Of a stretch of DNA of 64,000 nt, positions 12,116 to 22,869 are shown in pieces. Numbering within the stretch: position 1 is the stretch's first letter; every line of letters starts with the position of its first letter. A model generated the notes under the pieces. The model did no database searches and had not been told where the DNA came from. It saw only the letters and a list, made by a program, of their open reading frames with translations. The position numbers and the translations under genes were made by a program. The DNA is from Atherinomorus stipes (lineage: Eukaryota; Chordata; Actinopteri; Atheriniformes; Atherinidae), in contig JALJCO010003053.1 of NCBI GenBank assembly GCA_023101725.1, positions 806,001 through 870,000 on the forward strand. The letters are read 5' to 3'.

Positions 12116-12379
12116 GCATCAATGCAGTCTTTTGAGGCAGCCAACTGGAGTTAATGGTGCTATGCAGGTCTCCATGAAAACTTATATGTCATAATTTCTT
12201 GAAATAAGGAACTAATCGAATTAATATAATGCAATTAGTACAGCAGTACAGTGTAGCAATATTTACAGATGAAAAATGGCACTAATGCTATTTGGTACAG
12301 ACACTATACACATAATAACAGAGTCACTGTTTTACTGTATGTGCTTATATTGCATCATAGGATTTATGAATATTTAATG

Positions 12380-12490
12380 AGAGGTTGTTTGAGACCACAC
12401 ATTCTCAGTTGGTGTTACTAAGAATGTCAGTACCGGAGGATTTTCACTTTTGGTGAAAAAAGTTAAGGTCAAGGTACTATTCCTTTAAAT
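12380..12490. mobile_element. End of a TTAA-type MITE
   Basis: The run ggtactattcctttaa near 12473-12488 is the same terminus as at 545-563 (TTAAAGGAATAGTACC on the other strand). The other end was not located. Confidence 0.35.
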
Positions 12491-13415
12491 ATGTATCATT
12501 CTTCTTTCTCTAGTGTGGATAGTTTTGAGATAGCTTTTATGGTCAGCGTTCATTGTAGGTGCTCAGCCTTGTGCCTGCAGTTTCGACTCCTTCCCCCGCT
12601 GAAGGCTCCTCAGAGATGCTTGGCTGGAGCTTTGGGCCACTGGGCCTTTGGACCTCTGAGTCTTCCACTTCTGTGCATTGGAAAAGAGAGAGGGAGCTGC
12701 CTTACCCAGCACTGCCCATTCTCGGCCTCAGTCCTCCTCAAAATATACCCCCACCTGCCCAATATCACAGAAGAGCTTTCAAGTGCTCTTTGAAAGGGAA
12801 AAAAGCAGAAAGAAGAAATCAGAGACTGTGTTCTTCCAGACGTTCAATAGCATGGCACCGGCCTCTCGTCTTTCCCATGACACCACTGTTCTTATGTTTT
12901 CACTCAATTTATTTTTTTTCTTTTTTCTTTCTGCAGTCTTCTCTGTCTTATGCCCTCTTCCTTGTCCCTGCTCAGCTTCATATCAGGCTTTTGCCTTTTT
13001 AGTAAAGTACCCATAAATCAAGCAGTTGCCAAAAGAAGACTGTGACATATTTGAATGAGGGGCATAGCTCCCTGTTTTACTGTACATGGATCAGTGAAGA
13101 TATGAATACCTCAGTTTAACTTCGTAATTTTCATTTTGCTGATGGGAACTCAACATTACCACCACCAATACCTGCACAGATGTACTTAATGGAGTAAATG
13201 CCCTTATGACAACTGCTCACTGGAAAACAATACAGAGCCAGATAAAGAATTGCTCTAAAGCTATTAGGATAATTAGTCTTGTCTCATGTCCTTTCTTCTT
13301 TGCAAAGTACAATCTAATTAGATCCTTTATGTTTTATTGATGCCAGCATAAACCAAAACTGTTTATACTGTATATAAACAACATATGCAAAGTTTAAAAA
13401 AAAAAAATTACATTT
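12491..13415. other. Open in several frames but no gene recognised
   Basis: Three overlapping plus-strand frames of 100-147 codons occupy 12491-13016. They overlap each other in different phases, have no recognisable domain, and end in a T-rich stretch. The sequence is somewhat GC-richer than its surroundings. Confidence 0.4.
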
Positions 13416-14790
13416 TGCATTATTTGCAGATGATTTTTTGCTCTGGAGAAAATTTACAGTATATAAACTACTGGGGACGATGATACTGAAATGGGCAAAC
13501 TGAAAACATGGTTTGACAGAAACAAATTATGATTAAATATAAAGGGACTTGAGGCAAGATTAAGAAATGAGACTTGCGACTGCTACGACTGGCGCTGCGG
13601 GTACCTGCAGCCACGAGCCGAGCCATCATGGGAGCATGCACAAACTGAAGCTATAACGTTGTTTACTATGCTGATTAAGTCTTATTGTTCGTAGTGACAC
13701 TTTTTAGGGGTCTCTCAGTTGATCTGGAAGAATCCATAACTATCCTTTGCAGTGATTGAATTCACTGCAACCGTCTCCTTCCTGTATCAAAACTGTCTGG
13801 GATGTGGAGGCAGTGTCATTTGACTTCACAAACACAGGACAGCACGGGAAATTCGGCCACCGAATCACAGCGCATTGTGCAGCACACAACCTGTTCAAGG
13901 CAATGGAGAGAGACGTGGGTGGGATCCTTCTTTTTGGTTTTTAGCGGTTCATCACCCATTAGTATAAAAAACTGGAGATGTTTTTTTTATTCTTTCACAA
14001 TTACTGCCTCAAGTCCCTTTAAATAAAACCAAATTTATATTATTCACCAATTGCAATAAGAATACCCAAATACAGATACAAGCAGGGGTGGACATAGACA
14101 AAGTATATGAAAATAAATGTCTTGGGGTAATTGATGATAAAATAAACTGGAAGGCTCATATTTAATATATACAAAGAAAACTGTCAAGGAACATTTTTAT
14201 TCTGAGCAAAGCAAAACACATGCTGGACCATAAATCACTCCACATTCTCTATTGTTCTCTGGTTTTACCATATTTACAGTACTGTGCAGAGGTTTGGGGC
14301 AATACTTATAAATGTACACTATACAACTATCCATAATGCAAAAAAAGAGCCATAAGAATAATTCATAATACTGTTTACAGAGATCACACAAATGCACTAT
14401 TTTTTAAAATCAAAAACATTAAAATTCACTGATCTGGTTAATTTTTAAACTGCACAAATCATGTACAAAGCAAGACGCAATCTCCTGCCTGGAAACATTA
14501 AATTTTTTTAAAAGTTTAAAAGGTGGTACAAACACATGATTTTCATGAGATACGGGGAGGAAGAAGAGCTTTAGCAATCAACTGTTGTCCCAATGATTTC
14601 TATATTTGTTTTTGTAAAAACACATAGCACAATATTTTTTTATTTTCCCCAATGCATATTGTGATATAATTTCTTCTACTTTTGAATACCTCTCCTGCAT
14701 CTTGCTGTAATGCTTTGAATGTTTTCTGTAAAGAACTTTGAATTGCCTTGTTCATGAAATGTGGAATACAAATAAACTCATAACATCACA
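13416..14790 (+). pseudogene. LINE reverse-transcriptase 3' half with 3' tail, split by a MITE
   Basis: Frame fragments encode FADDFLLW (13423-13446), the catalytic motif C of a reverse transcriptase. After the MITE follow NKTKFILF, CLGVIDDKINWKAHI, LSRNIFILSKAKH and LVLPYLQYCAEVWGNTYKCT. This order is the palm/thumb end of a jockey-superfamily LINE ORF2. Several stops and frameshifts show it is dead. The 3' end (about 14735-14770) reads GTAAAGAACTTTGAATTGCC then AATACAAATAAA, a LINE 3' tail also found inverted at 3479-3887. The MITE at 13541-14020 interrupts the frame. I do not assign a clade beyond jockey/CR1/L2-like. Confidence 0.8.
13541..14020. mobile_element. MITE with 16-bp perfect TIRs inserted in the LINE
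   Basis: aaagggacttgaggca at 13541-13556 is matched perfectly by tgcctcaagtcccttt at 14005-14020. Flanks share a short direct repeat (aaata) that overlaps the TIR edge, so the exact TSD is ambiguous. The interior is non-coding despite a 62- and a 74-codon open frame. It is younger than the LINE copy it splits. Confidence 0.85.
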
Positions 14791-14794
14791 TAAT

Positions 14795-15062
14795 AAAAGG
14801 AGGGCCAAATGTGGCTTTAGAACCAAAAGAACAACTTCAATGGCATTAATCGAAGCTGTTAAGGAAATATTAAATGCACTGGATTAAAAGAAACATACAG
14901 TTGGAATGTTCATTGACATTAAAAAAGCATTTGATCCAATAAACCACTCAAATTTATTAAATAATAAACTGGTGAAGTATGGAGTTAGAGGGATAGCTGG
15001 GAATTAGTTAAATAGCTACGGAACAGGACTAACTCAGTATGTAAAAGTGGGAGAGTGTGTAT
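14795..15062 (+). pseudogene. LINE reverse-transcriptase fragment carrying motif A
   Basis: The plus strand reads CGFRTKRTTSMALIEAV, then VGMFIDIKKAFDPIN and NNKLVKYGVRGIAGN: RT domains 2-A of a jockey-type LINE, with stop codons. In an intact LINE this part lies upstream of FADD, but here it lies downstream of the fragment ending at 14790. It is therefore a second, independently truncated copy, or the result of a rearrangement. Confidence 0.75.
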
Positions 15063-15520
15063 CTGAGGAACTTGGTGTTGCTTGTCTCCTTTCTTGGCAG
15101 TCCCCAGTTGTTCCACTGGAAACGGGGAGGTACAGACCCGATTTTCAGATGTTTGTGTGTTTTAAGACGCACAATGTTAAGCACGTCAGTAAACGCTAGC
15201 TGGCTAATGCTAGCATGCTGTGAAGTGCCGGTGTTGTGCCCCACCGGCGACAAACAAACGTGTGTTTTATTATAAAGTTCGGCCCTTCACCGCGGCGAAT
15301 CGATCGCTTTGATCCAGCTTTTGATCCAGTATCATTTCAGTCTAGAATGAAAGCTTAAATATGTTTGGAGTTTATACGATTTAAACAGTATAACAGAGCA
15401 GGAACGGCTGTCGTTAACATGGCCCGGAAGAGGAAGTGTCAAAATCCGGGAACTTCCGGTAAGCGTGATAATCCCCTATTATCTTTCAGCTGGCAACAAG
15501 TTATTTAACCCCAACTGGTG
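15063..15520. other. Unassigned GC-richer stretch, possibly the body of a hAT
   Basis: CpG-containing sequence with gctagctggctaatgctagc-like text of the kind common inside fish non-autonomous hAT elements. It could be the left body of the element that ends at 16344, with Tc1 inserted between; I cannot show this. Confidence 0.3.
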
Positions 15521-15534
15521 CAATGACTTGCTTC

Positions 15535-16282
15535 TCATTTCCTAGACAACCATGTGGAAAGACACATCCGTGGTCTTGGAAAAGATGTTAGTCTGCCTGA
15601 GAAGGGTCAAATCATTGGCATCAAGAGGTGAAAACATCTAAGGAGATGCAGAAACTACTAAAACTGGGTTCAGAACAGTCCAACGCATTATGAAAAACTG
15701 GAAGGATAGTGGACCATCGTCTTCCAGGAAGAAATGTGGCCAGAAAGGCAGATGAAGTGATGCAGCATCATGCCTAGTGCTACTGTATGGGGCTGTGGGG
15801 GTGTGATGATCTGGGGTTGCTGCAGTTGCTCAGGTCCAGGTTCAGCAACAGTATAAGCTCAGATAATGAGGTCAGCTGATACCTGAATATACTGAATGAC
15901 CAGGTTATTCCATCAATGGATGTTTCTTTCCTGATGGCACGGCCATTTTCCAAGATGACTGTGCCAGAATTTATCGGGCTCAGATTGTGAAAGATGGTTC
16001 AGGGATCATCAGACATCATTTTCACACATGGATTGGCCACCACAGAGTCCAGACCTGAACCCCGTTGAGAATCTTTGGGATGTGCTGTGGTCAGACTCTA
16101 CAATCATCATCAAGATCTTGGTGAAAAATTGATGCAACAGGATGCAAATAAATCTGGTGACATTGCAGAAGCTTCTGGAAACACAGCGAATGCTGCCGCA
16201 ATCAAAGCTAAAGGTGGTCCAACAAAATGTTAAATGTTTGACCTTGTTTTTGTTGGCGACTTATTTTTGGCCCGGCAGTGTA
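15535..16282 (+). pseudogene. Degraded Tc1/mariner transposase with right TIR tip
   Basis: Broken frames on the plus strand contain an HTH-like part (15590-15760), a segment resembling the GGGVMIWGC motif (about 15790-15830), and [12 protein letters not shown] around 16050-16086, which holds the third catalytic acidic residue region of Tc1 transposases. Frameshifts and deletions are many. The copy ends in ggcccggcagtg followed by TA (16269-16282), the usual Tc1 TIR tip and target dinucleotide. A matching left TIR was not found, so the 5' end is truncated or overwritten. Confidence 0.82.
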
Positions 16283-16344
16283 TTAATCAATCAACTTTTT
16301 CTAAGCGAATAATTCGAATGATGCGATTAATTGTTTCAGCCCTA
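16283..16344. mobile_element. Right terminus of a hAT element
   Basis: The stretch ends in gcgattaattgtttcagcccta. On the other strand this is TAGGGCTGAAACAATTAATC, a typical fish hAT tip. The left terminus was not identified. Confidence 0.55.
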
Positions 16345-16746
16345 GTCTGGTTGCATTACAAGGAGGGGGGAGCTTACTGTTAATGTTTGGGTCATTCCAT
16401 CTATGGCTGTTTACTACTTTTATTAAGCTATGCTTGTTGTTGTTTACCTTGTTGGTATGTTACTTTCATTGCCATTGTTGGTATGTGACTATTTTTAAAT
16501 GCATTATTAAGTAATGTATACAAGTTATGCAGACAATCATTTAGATAGACCTAGTGTATATTCATTAATTTTTCATAATTTGCTGACTAGCTTTCATCTT
16601 CTTTAAGACTCTAAAAGGATGTTATCACTGAGGAAGGAAAAGCAAGTTTTTTTTTCCCCGTGTTGTATGCATGTTAGATGGGGTGGGATTCAAGAAGTTT
16701 TCTTCTTCCCACTCCTTTTTGTGCAGAACATACTGATTATTTTTAA

Positions 16747-16779
<33 letters not shown>

Positions 16780-17282
16780 TGGCAATTCTTATCTTGTCTT
16801 GCTTATTTCTCCCTATTATTGTTATTATTTGCTTGGCATTAGTTTCTTGCACTCAAAACATGTTTAAGTTTTGCCCAAAATAAATATAATAATAATAAAA
16901 AAGATGTCTTGAATATGTTTGAGAAAAGATTATCATTCTACAAAGGTGGAATTGTAAGTGAAGTGGTTTATTAGCAGAGAAAGTGGAGTTTATTAGCAGA
17001 GAAAATAAATCACAATCATATTAAAAAAATATATTCATTGCTTAAATTTTATTGCTTTGTTCTCCTGTTCTGCTGGAGCTCTGGGGAATCCCAGTGAACT
17101 TCAGACATGCTCACAACTCCTCCTCATTGTAACTAATTTTGTGACTTTGCTGTTTTTTGTTTTTTTCTGTTTTTCTTTTCTTTGTTTTAACTTTAACTAT
17201 CCAGCATTGTATCAAGCAGAATGATGATCTGGCTGCTTTGTTGTGTTGAACGGATTTGCTTTGCCAATGACACTCCTCTTAT
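16345..17282. other. AT-rich sequence, no gene
   Basis: Contains a T-run followed by (GT)n at about 16747-16781. The two opposing open frames here simply read through that repeat. Confidence 0.45.
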
Positions 17283-17570
17283 ATTCTGAATTTATTCATT
17301 TTATCTATTTTTTATTTAATTAATATTTTGTTTAGAATTGTATTTTACATCACATTGCTGCTCCTGACAAGAGGAAAACGAAGGTTAAGAAAATAATTGA
17401 TAAGGAGAGGAATAGAAAGAAAAGAGTGAGGAGAAGAAAGAAAGAAAAACATGGATACACTTATACAGTAAACTGTTGCATCCGCAGAAACCCATAAAAA
17501 TATTTTTCCATGGTTTTTGCTGGAAAACAAAACTAGCAATCCCTTACAAGAGGACCTGTAGGAGACAACC
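17283..17570 (-). repeat. Copy of an unclassified dispersed element (same family as 34387-34668, opposite orientation)
   Basis: Positions 17283-17570 align by eye end to end with the reverse complement of 34387-34668, including attctgaatttattcatttt, tcctgacaagaggaaaac, acccataaaaatatttttcc and gaggacctgtaggagacaac. The second copy continues into an element with a 117-aa ORF, so this is probably the tail of that element. Confidence 0.8.
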
Positions 17571-17584
17571 TAGCTAAAAACAAC

Positions 17585-17938
17585 TTAAAGGTCCCATATT
17601 ATGCAAAATTCTCTTTCTAATGAGTTTCTAACAGACATATATCTCAGAGCATGTGTGCAAGGCCCAAAAATGAGAAAAATCTTCCACCACACTCTCACTG
17701 CCTTGCTCTACTTCTTAGCAAATGTGTACATGGAGAGTTCCAGAATGAGAAGAGTTGAATTGATAACCTTCGTGGACTTTGTATGCAAAACTGATAGTCT
17801 TTTGCGGCTCTCTATTTTCTCAGCCACAGCCCCATGGTTAAAAACAACTGGTCTAACAAAAACAGGAAAAAACAAAAACACAAATCCAACCCAAACATAA
17901 AACATACTGTGGTTTGCATAATTAGCTGTTTATTTGCA
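17585..17938. mobile_element. TTAA-type MITE with AAAGGTCCCATATTATGC tip (partial)
   Basis: TTAAAGGTCCCATATTATGC at 17585-17604 is the terminus of a very common teleost element. Its far end is not clear: the region is cut at 17939 by the insertion of the Kolobok-like element, and the text after 20466 may be its continuation. Confidence 0.5.
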
Positions 17939-18324
17939 TTAAAGGAGCTATATCTTGAAAAATAAACTCTGTAGAGCTTTTAACCTCAACAATGTTAGCT
18001 CCTCACCAAAAACGTCCTCAAAGTGCTATTTTGCGTCATTCAGGGCTTTATCTTATTCCCTCTAAATAAATCGCTCAAAGCTGTTGCCCCTCCAACCATG
18101 TAAAACGCTGGCCAAGATTTTTTACCTCCTATGTGATGTCACCTAGGAAGTTAGCCACCTCCTCCAAAAATCGCTAACCTGCCCACTCTTTCTGAGGATG
18201 AAGCCTGTTGGAGGTCATTAGAAGAAGACTTTTTCTGAGACAGGCAACCATCAGCTAACACAAGTTTTTTCCCTGGAGTTCAGAAGAACCCCCCTCCCAC
18301 CCATCATTTATTAGCTCTAGACAA

Positions 18325-18560
18325 TGCCAAGGTGGAAAAAAATGTGTGTTTGGCTGCGATTGGCATGGGAGTTTACTTCTTGTACCAAAAGATGGATCTA
18401 CTCACCAGAAGTGATGAAACTCAGAAAAAACCCTCAAGAACTTTGTATGTGAACTTCACTTCTCTCCTGATAGCTTCATGAATCTCGGGCAAAGTGGCTT
18501 TTCTCGGGCATTACTTCTGAAACTTGACGCAATTCCCATGCTAAAAATGCCTCATGGCCA
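18325..18560 (+). pseudogene. THAP-domain relic of a transposase
   Basis: A single plus frame reads CVFGCDWHGSLLLVPKDG (from 18343), then after two adjacent stop codons NFVCELHFSPDSFMNLG (from 18439) and LLLKLDAIPML. This matches the THAP layout C-x(2-4)-C, about 30 residues, C-x2-H (Cys in CVFGC; CELH), followed by the SPDSF and AIP box. The two stops (tgatga) and the lack of a downstream catalytic domain show it is dead. It sits inside the TTAA element, consistent with Kolobok. A domesticated THAP gene is unlikely given the stops. Confidence 0.78.
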
Positions 18561-18875
18561 TGCAACACCAGTTAATAAAACCATATCATTACGGCTTGTT
18601 AGCCAATTGTAAAGTTGTATTACTTAGTTCTCAGGGGTCTCTGTCGTACCGTATGTTCTTCAAATTCCATATCAGACTTTGGGTTGAGCACATACAGCTC
18701 CATAAGACGGATGTCCATCACACTCTGATCATCGCAGTCTGATTGTCTATTTGACGACAAATGGGAGACCAAGTTGTGATGCCGGTTCCAATGCGACATC
18801 ATGAAATGGTTGTACCCACATATCGAAAACAGTCAAGCACTTTACTTTGGTGTTGAAAATCATTAATTCATTCCT

Positions 18876-18964
18876 TTTCTGTACCGCTTATCCAGTTCAG
18901 GGTCGCGGGGTTGCTGGAGCCTATCCCAGCTATTTTCAGGTGAGAGACAGGGTACACCCTGGAC
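18876..18964 (+). repeat. Teleost dispersed repeat GGTCGCGGGG...CCTATCCCAGC, left part
   Basis: Contains tgtaccgcttatccagttca, ggtcgcggggttgctggagc and ggtacaccctggac. It is split by the hAT at 18965-20208 and continues at 20209 as ccctggacaggtcgccagtc up to about 20330. Other copies are at 22756-22866 (inverted) and 55617-55722. The repeat lies inside the Kolobok-like element. Confidence 0.85.
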
Positions 18965-20216
18965 TAGAGATGTCCCGATCAGGTTTTTTTTGCCCCCAAT
19001 TCCAAGTCAGTAGATTTTGAGGATCAGCCGATACCAAGTCCTGATCCGATACTTCTATAATAAAATAAAACTTGAACAGAAAGAGTTCAGCATGCTGTAG
19101 CCATGGTGATACCACTGATTGGAAAGGGGGGGGGGGGGGGGGGGGTCATCAACACATTAGCCTGATCTGATTCTGAATCCCATTTAATTGAAATCATAGC
19201 TTGAAGGTGGAAATGGGGAGTCAGAAGATGTCATGTTTTTTATGTTTTTTCCTTTTATTTATTCTTATTTTACTTTATTGTGACAACTCCTCTAATCAAT
19301 AACATTCTTTCAATCACATTTTTAAAACAAGATAGGCTAATTAGCATACATTTCTACACCAACTAACACCAAATTAATGAGGAATTGATCATTTGTAAAT
19401 GTATGTGGGCTAAATCACAAAGGAAACTATTTGGTTGTTTCTCTATTTCTCTGAAGCATGGGAACGTGAGGTTCTTCGTGTTGGACAGCAAATAAAAACA
19501 ACACTATATATTTTAAATAAACTGTGAAACGACAGATAATTTAATGTGCGCTTAGAATTTACCCATGTAATGGCAAACTAAGTTGAACAAAGTTCTTTTC
19601 TTTTTTCTATCACTCCGAGCCTGCCGCGGGTCACATCACACACAACCCACCACAGCAGCCCTATCAAACCTGCACTAATGCATGCGCTGCACCAGTGACG
19701 TTAAACCAACACACATCGTCGGATTGCCTCAGTAAATATGAACAGTGTGTTACATATTATAATGAGTTTATTGTCGTATGTTTTGACAAATGGATTAAAC
19801 TTTCTGAACTCTGCTCAGTTCAGTGCTACAGCCACCTTCACTTTAACGTCTGGATCAGTAGGCTGCTGCTGTGTTACATTTAACTCCTGTACTGCCCGTG
19901 ATGCTGCATCATACAGCACTGAGCTGCATGTGGACTCCGGCAGTTCATATGAGACAGAATCAAACACACTGCTGGTCATAAAACTGTAACTGACAGGAAA
20001 ATCACACAGAGGAAAAAGAGATGCTGCCATTGGGCCGCATCTCCAAAGAGTGGAGCAACATTGGCCATGGCAGCCCGCTGCTACCGAGTCAATGTAAAGG
20101 AAACATTTATGTGATACCTGATCAGGATGTCATGGCCGATTTCGATCAAGTCTGAAACCACGTGATGGTCCCGATTTCCGATCACGTGATTGGATTGGGG
20201 CATCCCTACCCTGGAC
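18957..20216. mobile_element. hAT element with perfect 8-bp TSD ccctggac
   Basis: The TSD ccctggac lies at 18957-18964 and 20209-20216. The tips are tagagatgtcccgatc and, on the other strand, tagggatgccccaatc. The element is 1,244 bp and includes CCGATAC/GATCCGATAC subterminal motifs and a run of 20 G at 19126-19145. Open frames at 19695-20030 have no transposase similarity that I can see. It splits a dispersed repeat that itself sits in the Kolobok-like element, so it is the youngest of the three. Confidence 0.9.
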
Positions 20217-20330
20217 AGGTCGCCAGTCTGTTGCAGAGGCAACACAGAGACAGACAATCATTCACACTCACATTCACTCTTGGGGCCAGTTTAGAGAATA
20301 TAACCAATTAACCGTAACCTGATTGGAAAT
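20209..20330 (+). repeat. Teleost dispersed repeat, right part
   Basis: Continuation of 18876-18964 after the hAT: aggtcgccagtctgttgcag, acagacaatcattcacactc, then gccagtttagagaa and accaattaacc. Confidence 0.8.
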
Positions 20331-20466
20331 CAGACACATAAAAACAAGAAACAACAAAAAACGCTCTTACTTAACACCAAATTAATTATCTGGCGATGGT
20401 CACATATTAAGCATATGCCAGTGGTTAACTTTTGAATTTTTGAAAAGCATGATATAGCTCTTTTAA

Positions 20467-21497
20467 CAAGCAGTTTGTGAGATAACAGGGAGTAGAAGAA
20501 ATACACTATATTGTATAGATACCCAAAGACTTGAAGTGAGCTTCATATCACCAGGACCTATACTGCATATTCTAATGTCATTATTTGCTGTGTGAAAGAA
20601 GCACAAAACACGTATACTAATATATGTGTGAATGTAGAGTCAAATCTTATTCCTGTCTTCTAAGCATCTTCACAGTTGCAGTTTCAAGATGATACTTGGG
20701 AAAGCTGTGATTTGAAGACATAAACCCTTGGCTCCTCATTCCACTCTTCCTCTTAACTCCCAACATACTGTGATAGAGACACATTATAAAGTTCCTCCCT
20801 GTAGCTCTCCTCTTATCTCTCCCTGCTCAAAACTATCTCAGAAAAAAAGAGGACAGGGTTAGGGTTTGAAGTAATCTTTTTTCTTTTCATTCTTCCATGA
20901 AACATATGCCCACTTTGTAACAAGGGGGAAACTAATTACAGACTTGTACAGGAAAGATAATACACTTGTAGTGATTGCTTTGTACCAAGGGCTAGGGTTG
21001 TGTGTCTGCTGTGTATGTGTACTGTAATGACGGCTTTATCTAACCCCAATACTCCTATACAAACCTACAAAGCCCTGTAATTATGTTCAGTGCCCACAGA
21101 AAGGCAGACACACTGGGGCACAAGCTATTGTGAGGAGAAGAAGTGAAGAAAGACTATTTAAACCATATTTCTGTATGATCAAGTGTGGGCAGTGAGCTTG
21201 ACTAGCAGTATGTAGTCCTAACAAATTTAACACAAGAAAATGCTGGTTTAGCCAAGCTCATAGGATCCTCGGTCAAACATTTTATTATCAATGTTTATTC
21301 TAAACTGTTTCCACTTCGATAAGTGGCTTTTTCACTGTGTGTGATGAATTGTTTTGTATGTTTAACAATGCAAATTTAGCAATGGTTATTCTAATACTTG
21401 AATACAAAACAAAAAGCAAACAAGCTTGCTCTGCATCTCATTTCACAGCAACATCTCAGCCCCATTTAAATACCAGTTCTGTCATTTGTAAAACTAT

Positions 21498-21502
<5 letters not shown>
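20467..21502. other. No gene recognised; part may be conserved non-coding sequence
   Basis: Mostly single-copy-looking. About 20930-21080 has complex CNE-like texture. No transposon termini seen. Confidence 0.35.
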
Positions 21503-21528
<26 letters not shown>

Positions 21529-21532
21529 CACG

Positions 21533-21568
<36 letters not shown>

Positions 21569-21636
21569 GTTTCTTTGCAAAAGCAGTTACCTCAGATTTT
21601 TCTAAATGGTGTTTGTCTGTTTTTGCAAATGAACTC

Positions 21637-21679
<43 letters not shown>

Positions 21680-21680
21680 A
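21503..21680. repeat. Compound microsatellite (TA)n-(CA)n ... (AT)n
   Basis: (TA) at about 21503-21528, (CA) at about 21535-21567, then about 70 bp of ordinary sequence, then (AT) with small interruptions at about 21637-21680. The 116-codon frame across it (Tyr-Ile and Thr-His repeats) is an artefact of the repeats. Confidence 0.95.
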
Positions 21681-21849
21681 TATGTAATTAGAAACAAGTA
21701 AAGGAATATAATGATAATAATATATTAAAATAATAATAGCAATAAAAAATCAATACCCAGTCTACATACATTCCTGTTCTATACTCCCTGCAGTTTGCTT
21801 CCTATAACTGCACCAGTCTGTTCACTTCAGGATTCTTCTGGCTTCAGTA

Positions 21850-21993
21850 ATGAACAAAAAATAGCTTGCAGCATTCGCATACACGCTGCGTTATGCGCAA
21901 CATTTATAGTTTTCCTTCGATTACGGTGTTTTTATGATTGTGAGAAGGAAAAATTGAAATCATGATCAAAATTCGATTAATTGTCCAGCCCTA
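21850..21993. mobile_element. Right terminus of a hAT element
   Basis: Ends in aattcgattaattgtccagcccta; the reverse strand starts TAGGGCTGGACAATTAATCG. The left end was not found. Confidence 0.5.
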
Positions 21994-22397
21994 GAATGAT
22001 GCAGTGCCTCAGACCCGTGTTTGGCTCCGTCGTGTTTGTGTCATCCTCTGTCTGCGTTCTGTCTTCACTTTATTGTCCACTGGAAACCGTGCAATCCTCT
22101 GATGATACCTTTTCTACCTCTCTGCATCACTGATGTTCCTGCTGTGGCCTCTAAAAGAAAAAAATTTCACTTTTGCAATGTGGTCTATCAGGATCTCACT
22201 CCCATAGTCTCAGCAAATTCTTTTTGCTGTTGTACCCTCCCAAGCTGTCATGGAAATTATGTCGATGAATATTCATCAAGGGTGTTTCCTGACCTTTTAT
22301 AGTCAGCTCATGGGCGAAGCAGGGTGTTCCTTCAGGTGCGCCAACTTTAGAGTTGATTCTGATTTATAAACAGAAATAGGTGTAGGACATGTGTACA

Positions 22398-22600
22398 TAG
22401 GGCTGGACGATAATTCAATATCAATATATATCGATCGATAGAGGTTTTTTCAATATAAAAAAAAGAGGGTCAATAAAAGTTCAATATAGAAGCACAGTTT
22501 TCTGCTGTAGCCTATTTGGTTTCAGTTTTATGCCCCTTTCAGACTTCCATTGGAAAGCGGTAACATTGCGAACTCTGTCCTTTATAACGCCTGCACACAG
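22398..22600. mobile_element. Left terminus of a hAT element
   Basis: Starts tagggctggacgataattca and continues with TATCGATCGATA-type subterminal text typical of the TAGGGCTGGGCGATAT group. No matching right end was found before the next repeat at 22756. Confidence 0.5.
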
Positions 22601-22755
22601 ACATGCGTACCGGTCTTTTACCTCGGAGATGTAGTCTAAGGGTGTTGGATATGAGCAAATGTGGCATGTGTGTATTGGCTATATCCCACTGCTCACAATG
22701 CAACTCTCTCAAAGGGGAAGCTACAAAAGCAGATTTGTGTGGAGTATATTTACAT

Positions 22756-22866
22756 TTAATAATCCTCCATGATGGCCCTGCGATAGACTGGCGACCTGTC
22801 CAGGGTGTACCCTGCCTCTCGCCTGATAATTGCTGGTATAGGCTCCAGCAACCTCTGCGATGGTGA
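22756..22866 (-). repeat. Teleost dispersed repeat, minus strand
   Basis: gcgatagactggcgacctgt, ccagggtgtaccctgcctct and ggctccagcaacc are the reverse complement of the repeat at 18876/20209 and 55617. Confidence 0.85.
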
Positions 22867-22869
22867 ACT

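Larger units (their letters stand above)
17939..20466 (+). mobile_element. Kolobok-like DNA transposon relic, TTAA TSD, containing nested insertions
   Basis: TTAA occurs at 17939-17942 and 20463-20466. The TIR tips are aggagctatatc (from 17943) and, on the opposite strand, aagagctatatc (to 20462), 11 of 12 matching. The interior carries a THAP zinc-finger relic at about 18325-18560, which is the DNA-binding domain typical of Kolobok and P transposases; TTAA target sites are the Kolobok signature. The original element is about 1.1 kb once the insertion at about 18876-20330 is taken out, so it is a deletion derivative. The tip family resembles the other AAGG-starting TTAA elements of the window. 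Confidence 0.75.

Noticed and set aside
12491..13016. Three overlapping frames up to 147 codons
   Set aside because: Mutually out of phase, no domain, no consistent coding signal.
21337..21687. 116-codon frame
   Set aside because: Composed largely of translated (TA)n and (CA)n microsatellite.
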